6,864 bases of DNA. Origin: Endozoicomonadaceae bacterium. Its GTDB lineage: Bacteria > Pseudomonadota > Gammaproteobacteria > Pseudomonadales > Endozoicomonadaceae. This document shows, piece by piece, positions 1-5,902 of this stretch; within the stretch, counting starts at the first letter, position 1, and every line of letters starts with the position of its first letter. The stretch lies in the NCBI GenBank assembly GCA_023146365.1, contig JAGLCE010000022.1:1-6864 (forward strand), in the 5' to 3' direction. The notes beneath the pieces were generated by a model. The model searched no databases. It saw only the letters and a program-made list of their open reading frames with translations, and was not told the origin of the DNA. The translations under genes were made by a program, and so were the position numbers.

Positions 1-24
1 AATTTAACAATTTAACAATTTAAC
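1..24. repeat. 8-bp tandem repeat, three copies
   Basis: The unit AATTTAAC is repeated three times without change at the left edge, followed by a near-copy (ATTTAA). The array may extend beyond the window. It lies upstream of the zinc-finger gene and overlaps the AT-rich promoter area, so copy number could affect spacing of promoter elements, but nothing shows that directly. Confidence 0.8.
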
Positions 25-25
25 A

Positions 26-55
26 TTTAAATAATAGTAATCATTCATATATAGT
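26..55 (+). promoter_or_regulatory. weak candidate promoter of the zinc-finger gene
   Basis: TATAGT at 50-55 is a 5/6 match to a sigma70 -10 box. TTTAAA at 26-31 (4/6) is the best -35 candidate with an 18-base spacer. The DNA is AT-rich enough for such matches by chance, so this is tentative. Confidence 0.25.
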
Positions 56-85
56 GGAGATGTTTGATAAACAAAAAGGAACATC

Positions 86-811
86 ATGATATCCCATATA
101 GTTGTAAGTTGTGTTTCTAAAGAAATACCACCACAATGTTCATCACAGAACACAAGTGCCACTGTATCTACAGAAGAAAATATTGAAGGCAACAGATTTA
201 TAGAAGAAATACCCAGACTTTCGAACATCAAGAGTGCTTTGAAAAAAGTCATCGCTGACCGTAGTCCAATGTTGGTATCTAGCACATGTGAATTAAGTTC
301 TCCATCGGAGGTAAAGCTACTCAATAATAAGAAAACTTACCGATGTAAAGTGTGTAACAAAACGTTTTGCAATAAAAGTAATCGGAACGATCACTGGAAA
401 TCTACACATCGTGCTGTAGATTCTTTGTTGACTGCAGAACAAGTTAAATCCACACTAACGAAAATAAAACAACTTACGGATGCTACACATAATGACAACC
501 ATAAGCTTCATTCATGCCTCCACCGCCACGTAATCACTAAAACTTTCAGCGGAATAAAAAATTCATATTTTAAATATTCACTCTATACAAAAAGTGTTTC
601 CACATGCCATTTATGCCAGCAGAAATTTATAAACGTCCCTAATGTTAAAACGAATTTACTTCGTAAGAATAATAAAAAATTCAAATGTAAACAATGCCTA
701 TTCACCTTAAAAAGCAATGGTAATCTTACAAAAAATATAAATAATATGCATAACCAAAGAGACCCTTTTAAATATACACTTTTCCGCAAAACTTTCAGAT
801 TTAAGTCTTGA
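86..811 (+). CDS. C2H2 zinc-finger protein with a degenerate finger array
   Basis: A 241-aa ORF. ATG at 86 is the first start after an in-frame stop and has AAGGA at 76-80, five bases upstream, so it looks set up for bacterial translation. One finger is canonical: C87-x2-C90-x12-H103-x4-H108 with the core Phe at 94. Further units keep the C2H2 spacing but have lost ligands: C174/C177 with Asn190 and Lys194 in place of the histidines; C201/C204 with Asn217 and His222; and Y230-x2-F233 in place of the two cysteines. The Tyr, Phe and Asn replacements are each one base change from Cys or His codons. Basic linkers similar to TGEKPFKC lie between units. Residues 1-84 match no domain I recognise. 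The family is typically eukaryotic and binds DNA or RNA; here probably a horizontally acquired, decaying copy. Whether it is secreted or functional cannot be told from sequence. Confidence 0.72.
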   Translation: MISHIVVSCVSKEIPPQCSSQNTSATVSTEENIEGNRFIEEIPRLSNIKSALKKVIADRSPMLVSSTCELSSPSEVKLLNNKKTYRCKVCNKTFCNKSNRNDHWKSTHRAVDSLLTAEQVKSTLTKIKQLTDATHNDNHKLHSCLHRHVITKTFSGIKNSYFKYSLYTKSVSTCHLCQQKFINVPNVKTNLLRKNNKKFKCKQCLFTLKSNGNLTKNINNMHNQRDPFKYTLFRKTFRFKS

Positions 812-835
812 TTTTACAGGTACAAATTAACACAC
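812..835 (+). pseudogene. second half of a zinc finger beyond the TGA stop
   Basis: Reading through the TGA at 809-811 in the same frame gives FYRYKLTH. Joined to the last residues before the stop, this completes the C2H2 spacing: Y-x2-F-x3-F-x5-F-x2-Y-x3-H, with the stop as one of the x5 positions. The reading frame then stays open to TGA at 890-892. This suggests the ancestral protein was longer and that the stop is secondary. Confidence 0.45.
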
Positions 836-858
836 AATAAAAATAAATCCATCGCTGA

Positions 859-1026
859 CAATATGACAATAAAAAAAATAATTTCAGCCTGAGCTTCACA
901 TTGTGGAGTAACAAGGCTCCAATTTGGCAAGATGACTATCCTAGTATAGAAGATAAACACTGGAGAGCAGACACGAAATATAGAGGTATAGACTATCCAA
1001 AAAAAAACAAAAAAACTAACCAATAA
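859..1026 (+). pseudogene. N-terminal part of the SET gene in another frame
   Basis: This frame is open from 859 to TAA at 1024-1026 and reads like protein, with segments such as LWSNKAPIWQDDYPSIEDKHW and RADTKYRGIDYPKK and three Trp codons. It has no ATG. Removing one A from the nine-A run at 999-1007 joins it directly to the SET frame, which is itself open from 992. Upstream, ATG at 863 is in the SET frame and enters this segment if the eight-A run at 871-878 gains one A. The two shifts compensate, giving a reconstructed protein of about 221 aa from 863 to 1528. No Shine-Dalgarno is evident at 863. Confidence 0.45.
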
Positions 1027-1096
1027 AACAAAAAAACATTTAAAGAGACAGATCGACAATTACATAAGTTTTAATCCTGATGAAATAGAACAACAC

Positions 1097-1528
1097 TTGA
1101 ACAGATATATGGAAGATATCGTTTGTGATGGAGAGGAAGAGCCAGCTCTCAAAGGTAGACATGGAGTTATAGCTGGCTGCGATATTCCTAAATGGACCCT
1201 ATTAGGTCATTATGCGGGCCGCATGGTAGCCGAGAGTGAAGCCAGTGCGACAATACCTCAAGATACTTACGCGGTTAACATAATACCAGAATGGTTTATA
1301 TCAGGATATCGTAACGGCAATGTCACAAGCCTAATCAATGCCAACACCACTTATCAAGGGAACACTCAATGTCCCCCAGCTAATGCTTCATTTCTTGTGC
1401 ATCACCATACCAATGGATATGTAGCATTCGTGATATCTACCAATAAAATTCCACACGATAACTCTATTTTGCTTGATTATGGTGAGGATTACTGGGCTGT
1501 AATGAATAGAGTTTATATTATCCAGTGA
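1097..1528 (+). CDS. SET-domain protein, putative lysine methyltransferase
   Basis: A 143-aa reading frame (TTG at 1097; first ATG at 1109; neither has a Shine-Dalgarno). SET-domain landmarks appear in order. Residues 21-41 match the N-terminal G-x-x-x-A...IP...LG-Y-x-G motif. Residues 75-84 (NVTSLINANT) align with the RFINHSC strand. Residues 111-133 match the final motif, with I-P-x-x-x-x-LLDYGEDYW, where Tyr128 would be the catalytic tyrosine. SET enzymes transfer methyl groups from S-adenosylmethionine to lysine; several intracellular bacteria send SET proteins to the host nucleus. The NHS triplet that helps form the cofactor site is NAN here, so activity is uncertain. The missing good start fits the view that the N-terminus lies in another frame upstream. 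After the stop, an overlapping frame (1528-1596) continues for 22 codons and could be a shifted C-terminal tail. Confidence 0.68.
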   Translation: MNRYMEDIVCDGEEEPALKGRHGVIAGCDIPKWTLLGHYAGRMVAESEASATIPQDTYAVNIIPEWFISGYRNGNVTSLINANTTYQGNTQCPPANASFLVHHHTNGYVAFVISTNKIPHDNSILLDYGEDYWAVMNRVYIIQ

Positions 1529-1583
1529 TGGATATGACACTGCTGAGCGACAACAAGACTCGTCAATGCTGGAGAGATCGCTT

Positions 1584-1620
1584 CAGTAAACGGTAGTATC
1601 AGTAAACGGTAGTATCAGTA
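1584..1620. repeat. 16-bp tandem repeat, 2.3 copies
   Basis: CAGTAAACGGTAGTAT occurs at 1584-1599 and again unchanged at 1600-1615, followed by the partial copy CAGTA. It lies between the SET gene and the nhaA promoter, at the border between AT-rich accessory DNA and normal chromosome. The rest of the interval 1529-1751 shows no gene I can support. Confidence 0.85.
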
Positions 1621-1751
1621 ATAATGAAACAGATCGAGTAAGTAAGCACCAATTAATCCACGTACCACTCCAAGTGTGTCGGTTATTGTGGCAATCTAGG
1701 AACGCAACGGGCTCTCAGTGAACGGAAAAAGGGTTATGCAGTTCGATATCG

Positions 1752-1780
1752 TTGACCTATTCTCTGTGTACCCGTATTAT
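1752..1780 (+). promoter_or_regulatory. sigma70-type promoter for nhaA
   Basis: TTGACC at 1752-1757 (5/6) and TATTAT at 1775-1780 (5/6) are separated by exactly 17 bases. Transcription would begin near 1787 and give a leader of about 100 bases before the nhaA start at 1885. A second TTGACA at 1787-1792 has only TAGAAA at 1810-1815 as a -10 box and is weaker. No linked nhaR-type regulator gene is present in the window. Confidence 0.55.
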
Positions 1781-1884
1781 TCGTAGTTGACAAATATCCT
1801 ACCATTTCATAGAAAGTTAATTGTGTTATCCACTTTAAGTCGCTCGTGTCATAAGTATGCGACATGGTCATTACTGGAGGCCGC

Positions 1885-3066
1885 ATGATCGCATTCATTT
1901 GTCGTTTGTTAAAGCACGAAGCAGCCGTTGGGATTTTACTGATCCTGTCCGCAGTGTTGGCCATTTTTGTGGCTAATACCCCCTTGAGCGCATATTACGA
2001 TCTTCTGCTTTCCGTCCCCATTACCATCGCTGTTGGGTCATTGACAATTGCCAAACCGATTTTGTTGTGGATCAACGACGGCCTGATGGCGGTGTTCTTC
2101 CTTTTGATCGGCCTTGAAGTAAAACGTGAATTTCTGGTCGGGGAGTTGTCCAGCCGCTCCCAAGTCATACTGCCTGCTGTAGCGGCGCTGGGCGGCATGG
2201 TCGTCCCAGCATTCTGTTATGCAATCTTGAATTATAAGGACTCGATCGGCATCAAGGGGTGGGCTATTCCTTCGGCAACCGATATCGCCTTCTCCCTAGG
2301 CATTCTGGCGCTGCTTGGCAAACGAGTACCGGCATCACTGAAAATATTTTTGATGGCGTTGGCCATCATTGATGACTTATGCGCCATCATCATCATTGCC
2401 CTGTTTTACACAGCAGACCTATCCATTGTAGCTATCATCTTGGCGAGCATCTGCTTGACATTACTGATTGCTTTCAACCGATTTAATGTAACACGACTCG
2501 GACCTTACATCGTGGTAGGTATCATCATGTGGGCCTGCGTACTGAAATCCGGCGTCCATGCCACGCTTGCCGGCGTGGCACTTGCCTTGACCATTCCGAT
2601 GCATCTCCGGAACGAAAACGGCCACTCGCTGTTGAGAGCTTTGGAGCATAAGCTTCATGACTGCAGCTATTATTGGATACTCCCGTTATTTGCCTTTGCT
2701 AATGCAGGTGTCGATCTGAACATCTCCCAGCTCAAAAACTTACTAGATCCAAGCCCCTTAGGCGTTATCATTGGTTTATTTATCGGTAAGCAGGTAGGCG
2801 TATTTGGCTGTACTTGGCTAGCTATTAAAGCAGGTCTTGCTAAGCTACCAACAGGCACTTCTTGGATACATATTTACGGCGTATCGATTCTCTGCGGTAT
2901 CGGTTTCACGATGAGTCTCTTTATCGGAACTTTGGCGTTTGACGAGATCGGCCATAAATATCTGATCATCGATCGTATCGCTATCATAATTGCTTCATTT
3001 TTGTCAGCCATTATGGGTTATATAGTGCTGCGTTACTTTGCCACACCCAGTAAGCAGACCGATTGA
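1885..3066 (+). CDS. nhaA: Na+/H+ antiporter NhaA
   Basis: A 393-aa inner-membrane protein of the NhaA family, which exchanges cytoplasmic Na+ (or Li+) for two external H+ and so handles salt and alkaline stress. ATG at 1885 is preferred over ATG at 1864: TGGAGG at 1875-1880 lies just upstream. With this start the ion-binding aspartates fall at D133 (TDIAF) and D163-D164 (LAIIDD) and the pH-sensing histidine at H225 (VLKSGVHATLAG), the same numbers as in E. coli NhaA. The conserved lysine is at K302 in GLFIGKQVG (K300 in E. coli). The length is close to the 388 aa of the E. coli protein. The sequence is hydrophobic throughout, consistent with the family's 12 membrane helices, and has no frameshift or missing motif. 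It has its own promoter and is followed by a stem-loop, so it is probably a single-gene unit. Confidence 0.97.
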   Translation: MIAFICRLLKHEAAVGILLILSAVLAIFVANTPLSAYYDLLLSVPITIAVGSLTIAKPILLWINDGLMAVFFLLIGLEVKREFLVGELSSRSQVILPAVAALGGMVVPAFCYAILNYKDSIGIKGWAIPSATDIAFSLGILALLGKRVPASLKIFLMALAIIDDLCAIIIIALFYTADLSIVAIILASICLTLLIAFNRFNVTRLGPYIVVGIIMWACVLKSGVHATLAGVALALTIPMHLRNENGHSLLRALEHKLHDCSYYWILPLFAFANAGVDLNISQLKNLLDPSPLGVIIGLFIGKQVGVFGCTWLAIKAGLAKLPTGTSWIHIYGVSILCGIGFTMSLFIGTLAFDEIGHKYLIIDRIAIIIASFLSAIMGYIVLRYFATPSKQTD

Positions 3067-3072
3067 GACCTT

Positions 3073-3113
3073 GTTTAACCCTGAAGCAAAACCGATCGAT
3101 TTCAGGGTTAAAC
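3073..3113 (+). terminator. 13-bp perfect stem-loop after nhaA
   Basis: GTTTAACCCTGAA (3073-3085) and TTCAGGGTTAAAC (3101-3113) are exact inverted copies around a 15-base loop, beginning six bases after the nhaA stop. No T-run follows on either strand, so it is not a standard intrinsic terminator. It may still separate nhaA from hemH, protect the 3' end of the nhaA mRNA, or act as a protein site. Confidence 0.45.
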
Positions 3114-3140
3114 ATGACTGATTCTTTCCTGACAATGCCT

Positions 3141-3146
3141 TATAAT
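3141..3146 (+). promoter_or_regulatory. -10 box of a hemH promoter
   Basis: A perfect TATAAT lies 35 bases before the hemH start, placing transcription near 3152. No good -35 box is found at 16-18 bases upstream (CTGATT at 3118-3123 is the best spaced), so this is a partial promoter call. Confidence 0.4.
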
Positions 3147-3181
3147 TACCCTCCAATCATCACCTGCCTCCGGAGCGAAGC

Positions 3182-4195
3182 ATGCAGGGCCGTGCGGTGT
3201 TACTGGTCAATCTTGGGTCACCTGACTCTCCTGAAGTCAGCGATGTCAGACGCTATCTCAATGAATTCCTGATGGATAAATATGTCATCACCCTGCCATG
3301 GCTTTTGCGGCGATTGCTGGTCACGTTTCTGCTGGCTACACGGCCCAAGCAATCGGCAGAAGCCTATCTGTCTGTCTGGCTTCCTGAAGGATCTCCACTA
3401 AAAGTCATGAGTGAGCAGGTCAGAGAAAAACTGCAAGCACAAACAGAACTCCCAATTCGCATGGCCATGCGCTATGGATCACCCTCTATCGAACAGCAGC
3501 TGTTGGAGTTGTCAATGCTTGAACAGACCGAGGAGATCCTGTTGTTGCCTATGTATCCGCACTATGCGATGTCGACCGTTAAGAGCTGCTTGGCAGAGAC
3601 TCAGCGAGTCATGAAAAAACAGAATATTCGTAAAACGCTCACGATTCATCCGGTCTTTTATAATCATCAAGATTACATTAATGCACTGGTTGAAAGTGCC
3701 AAGTTCTGGCTCAAGCAAAAATACGATCATCTGCTGTTCAGTTATCACGGCCTTCCTGAGCGACATGTTCGAGAAGATGATTCGACAGGTCACCACTGTT
3801 TGACACCTGATTGCTGTTATAAGCCGTCACCTGCTCACGCAACGTGTTATCGTCACCAGCTATACCAGACAACCGCTTCATTTGTTCGAGCAGCAGGGAT
3901 CTCAGATGATCGCCATTCGATCGCCTTTCAGTCTCGGCTGGGCAAAGCCAAATGGCTAGAACCTTATACCGATAAAACCATCGAGCAACTGGCTAGAAAA
4001 GGAGTTAAGCGCTTATTGGTGATATGCCCAGCATTTACCGTAGACTGTCTAGAAACACTCGAAGAGATCGCCATCCAGGGTGACGCACTGTTTAAAGCTG
4101 CCGGTGGCGAGCAACTGATTATGATCCCCTGCCTGAATGACCACCCAGTCTGGATTAGCACACTAAAGCAGTGGGTTGAAATGACAACAGTCTGA
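3182..4195 (+). CDS. hemH: ferrochelatase HemH
   Basis: A 337-aa ferrochelatase, which inserts Fe2+ into protoporphyrin IX in the last step of protoheme synthesis; cytosolic or membrane-peripheral. The start is ATG at 3182, with GGAG at 3172-3175 six bases upstream. Family features in order: N-terminal AVLLVNLGSPDSP (5-17), LLPMYPHYAMST (121-132), the active-site FSYHGLPERH with catalytic His189, FQSRLGKAKWLEPYT (249-263), and VDCLETLEEI with the conserved Glu291. Length is normal for a bacterial enzyme. An internal segment after the active site carries C206, C211, C212 and C222; four cysteines this close are reminiscent of the [2Fe-2S] ferrochelatase class with an internal cluster insert, though cluster binding is inferred. 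No other heme gene lies nearby; it appears to be transcribed alone. Confidence 0.97.
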   Translation: MQGRAVLLVNLGSPDSPEVSDVRRYLNEFLMDKYVITLPWLLRRLLVTFLLATRPKQSAEAYLSVWLPEGSPLKVMSEQVREKLQAQTELPIRMAMRYGSPSIEQQLLELSMLEQTEEILLLPMYPHYAMSTVKSCLAETQRVMKKQNIRKTLTIHPVFYNHQDYINALVESAKFWLKQKYDHLLFSYHGLPERHVREDDSTGHHCLTPDCCYKPSPAHATCYRHQLYQTTASFVRAAGISDDRHSIAFQSRLGKAKWLEPYTDKTIEQLARKGVKRLLVICPAFTVDCLETLEEIAIQGDALFKAAGGEQLIMIPCLNDHPVWISTLKQWVEMTTV

Positions 4196-4223
4196 AATCC
4201 ATAAAGGCCTGAATGCTGATTTA

Positions 4224-4403
4224 TCAGGAGTCGGTTGCTCCTCTCAGAAAATCCAACAAAGATATGTTCGCTATTACTCGCGCAAGCACTTTGTTGATCA
4301 CCGCATTGACCATCCCAGCATTCTGGCTGTATGTCGACATCTGGAGAGCTTGATAACGTTCATCTGATAGGTAGTCGGCCCTGAAAAATACGTAACATAC
4401 TGA
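4224..4403 (-). pseudogene. possible HigB/RelE-type toxin remnant
   Basis: On the minus strand a frame open from 4403 to TGA at 4224-4226 begins without a start codon and contains RADYLSDERYQALQ. This resembles the N-terminal part of HigB2-type RelE-family toxins, where I recall RDEYLSDEEYRLFQ at the same place; such toxins are ribosome-dependent mRNA endonucleases. The region that should hold the GTGGLRK-like motif is not recognisable, and no antitoxin gene follows, so it would be a broken relic. The identification rests on one short motif. The plus strand here holds a 29-codon ORF (4264-4353) that I consider antisense chance. Confidence 0.3.
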
Positions 4404-4512
4404 TTATTAATATAAAAGTACATTTATGGTGCAGTATTTTCAATCGTATTTGTTAAGCTATGAGCACATTTTCTGGTCGAACAATAGATGAAAATGCGCC
4501 CAAATAGCCCAA

Positions 4513-4800
4513 GACACTCCTCAATCCGGTTTTTTACACCCTCAGTCAGCTTGATTACAACTCGTTACTAGGCACTGGGAAGAACGATAAGCTGGGCAGC
4601 GCTGGAACAACCACTTTCCGTGCATTGCAACGATCAAGAAGTCCATTCGCTTAATGATTGATTTGTTGGCGTTAAAACAGCTATACAACCTAAGTGATGA
4701 GAAGTGTGGTGATGCAGCTAAAACTGTTTTAAAGGATGGTTTTTCAGGGTCAACTAATTACAACGTATTTATTGCCGCGCCTTATTACTGTTGTAAATAA
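4513..4800 (+). pseudogene. decayed N-terminus of an IS5/IS1182-type transposase
   Basis: The segment from 4636 reads KKSIRLMIDLLALKQLYNLSDE, matching the N-terminal DUF772-like domain of IS5/IS1182-type DDE transposases (typically PIRLMVGLLILKQLYNLSDE). Just upstream, in a different frame from 4575, LGRTISWAALEQPLS matches the preceding part of such proteins (x-IDW-x-x-LE-x-x-LS), and a third frame gives TPQSGFLHPQ, like their N-terminus. The parts are thus split by frameshifts and a stop. The frame ends at TAA 4798-4800 before any DDE catalytic residues. No terminal inverted repeats were found. This is an old insertion-sequence relic and the main content of the interval between hemH and the next gene. 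Confidence 0.6.
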
Positions 4801-4837
4801 CCATGAAATGCAGAGATAATTGCTGATGCCACTAATG

Positions 4838-4862
4838 TATAAAATGCGTTGATATGATCAAC
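4838..4862 (+). promoter_or_regulatory. -10 box and operator-like palindrome
   Basis: TATAAA at 4838-4843 could be a -10 box, but no good -35 is present. Five bases downstream GTTGAT-ATG-ATCAAC (4848-4862) is a perfect inverted repeat with 6-base arms and a 3-base centre. It would cover the transcription start region of the 308-aa gene, a common place for a repressor site. A further TCAAC follows at 4875-4879. Confidence 0.35.
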
Positions 4863-4894
4863 CGTTAACTTCTGTCAACAAGTAGAGAAACACG

Positions 4895-5821
4895 ATGTCT
4901 AAGATTACTCGAATGATAAATACTTTTCAAACATACGCCAATAACCAGAAAAACATGGGATACCTTGTAGGCAAGGCAGGCAAGATAACCGGCAGTCTGT
5001 CCCGTGTAATCAAACATCTTAAATATAAATTGAAATCCTTGTTTTTCTCAAAAAAAGCAGTCATACCAACAAAAACAATGTCCAATCGAACAGTCAACAA
5101 ACAGACATCGAATAGCACACTCTCTCTGAGCCAGGCCTCTCTTACTCACCCTGCATCATCAAAGATGAATGCCATTTATAAAAATTATGAAAAAGCCTCC
5201 CAGGGGTTATCAGACTTGCATAGTATACAGACTTTCAAAAAAGACATACTAACAGGCTATAGCGTAGGCAATCTAAATGACAGCCAATACAGTACGCTGT
5301 CAACAAAGGTTACTGCATCATTATTCAAGCTTGTCCGCCAAGGCAAGATTCAGAATCTTTCTATGACAGTATTGACCCCCTTGGTTGGAAAAGATAAAGC
5401 CAAAGAATTAATGACGGATGTTGATGCACAACTCAAAAATAAACTTCACGCTACGCAATGGGGCGCCGCACAGAATCCACAAAAACTGCTTCAATCCCTG
5501 TCGCAGAAAGGGGGAAATCTGAACAGTGTTTCTGATGCCATCAATTTCAAACGGGAAATTTTGTCACGAGTCAGCGCAAAAGAACTCCCCTTAGAAAAAG
5601 GTAACAACCTACTTCAATCTTATCTTCCGACTGCCCTGAAAAAACTGGCAAAAAAACCCGATTCGGCAAGACGGCTGAATGATTCACTATTGAAAAAGCT
5701 TGTCGACCATCAAACAGCTAGCTCGCTATCCAGAACATGCCGCCTAACACTGCAAACCAATGATCAAAAGATGATGAATCAGTTAGAAAAAGCCCCATTA
5801 CCACCAGACGAGTTAATATAA
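4895..5821 (+). CDS. uncharacterised basic protein with an internal duplication
   Basis: A 308-aa protein that I do not recognise. ATG at 4895 has a weak GAGA at 4885-4888 upstream. Residues 22-36 are Gly-rich and mildly hydrophobic, residues 37-60 are strongly basic (Lys/Arg), and residues 61-90 are Ser/Thr-rich and probably disordered. The rest looks helical. Two related units are visible: residues 107-150, with DLHSIQTFKKDILTGYS, and residues 208-253, with NLNSVSDAINFKREILSRVS. Both have an L-x-S-hydrophobic stretch followed by F-K-[KR]-[DE]-IL-x-x-x-S and then a Leu-rich helix ending in basic residues. No signal peptide, membrane helix or enzymatic motif is seen. A basic, Ser/Thr-rich N-terminus followed by helical repeats would suit a secreted effector, but there is no secretion system gene nearby and this remains a guess. 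It is flanked by IS and hairpin relics. Confidence 0.75.
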   Translation: MSKITRMINTFQTYANNQKNMGYLVGKAGKITGSLSRVIKHLKYKLKSLFFSKKAVIPTKTMSNRTVNKQTSNSTLSLSQASLTHPASSKMNAIYKNYEKASQGLSDLHSIQTFKKDILTGYSVGNLNDSQYSTLSTKVTASLFKLVRQGKIQNLSMTVLTPLVGKDKAKELMTDVDAQLKNKLHATQWGAAQNPQKLLQSLSQKGGNLNSVSDAINFKREILSRVSAKELPLEKGNNLLQSYLPTALKKLAKKPDSARRLNDSLLKKLVDHQTASSLSRTCRLTLQTNDQKMMNQLEKAPLPPDELI

Positions 5822-5853
5822 CCTATACTCTACGCTTTCTTCAAAATTCTGTA

Positions 5854-5891
5854 TTTTATCGTTTCCACGCAGGAGCGTGGGAACGATAAAA
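5854..5891. repeat. long palindromic hairpin, REP-like element
   Basis: Arms TTTTATCGTTTCCACGC (5854-5870) and GCGTGGGAACGATAAAA (5875-5891) pair over 17 positions with one T-G mismatch, around the loop AGGA. On the minus strand the core reads CGTTCCCACGCTCCTGCGTGG, a form I associate with dispersed palindromes in Endozoicomonas-like and other gammaproteobacterial genomes. It lies between convergent coding regions, 33 bases after the 308-aa gene and 11 bases from the stop of the minus-strand gene. There is no clean T-run after the stem on either strand, so a repeat is a better call than a terminator, although it may stop transcription in both directions. Confidence 0.75.
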
Positions 5892-5902
5892 AAGCGAGAA
5901 AA

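Noticed and set aside
4..324. Minus-strand ORF of 106 aa at the left edge
   Set aside because: It lies antisense to the zinc-finger gene and shows no recognisable domain; a shadow frame.
86..1528. Whole left flank as host-animal DNA contamination
   Set aside because: The zinc-finger ORF has a well-placed bacterial Shine-Dalgarno and the DNA continues without break into nhaA; still not excluded without read data.
1864..1884. Upstream ATG at 1864 as the nhaA start
   Set aside because: The TGGAGG ribosome-binding site lies between it and the ATG at 1885, and the 1885 start gives the same residue numbers as E. coli NhaA.
4264..4353. 29-codon plus-strand ORF with a hydrophobic, membrane-like sequence
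   Set aside because: No Shine-Dalgarno, very short, and antisense to the more protein-like minus-strand frame with the HigB-like motif.
4424..4564. Minus-strand frame containing VKNRIEECLGLFGR, resembling the C-terminal motif of IS5-type transposases
   Set aside because: The same bases read on the plus strand fit the start of the transposase N-terminus that continues downstream with a much better match; the minus match is short and has no supporting neighbours.
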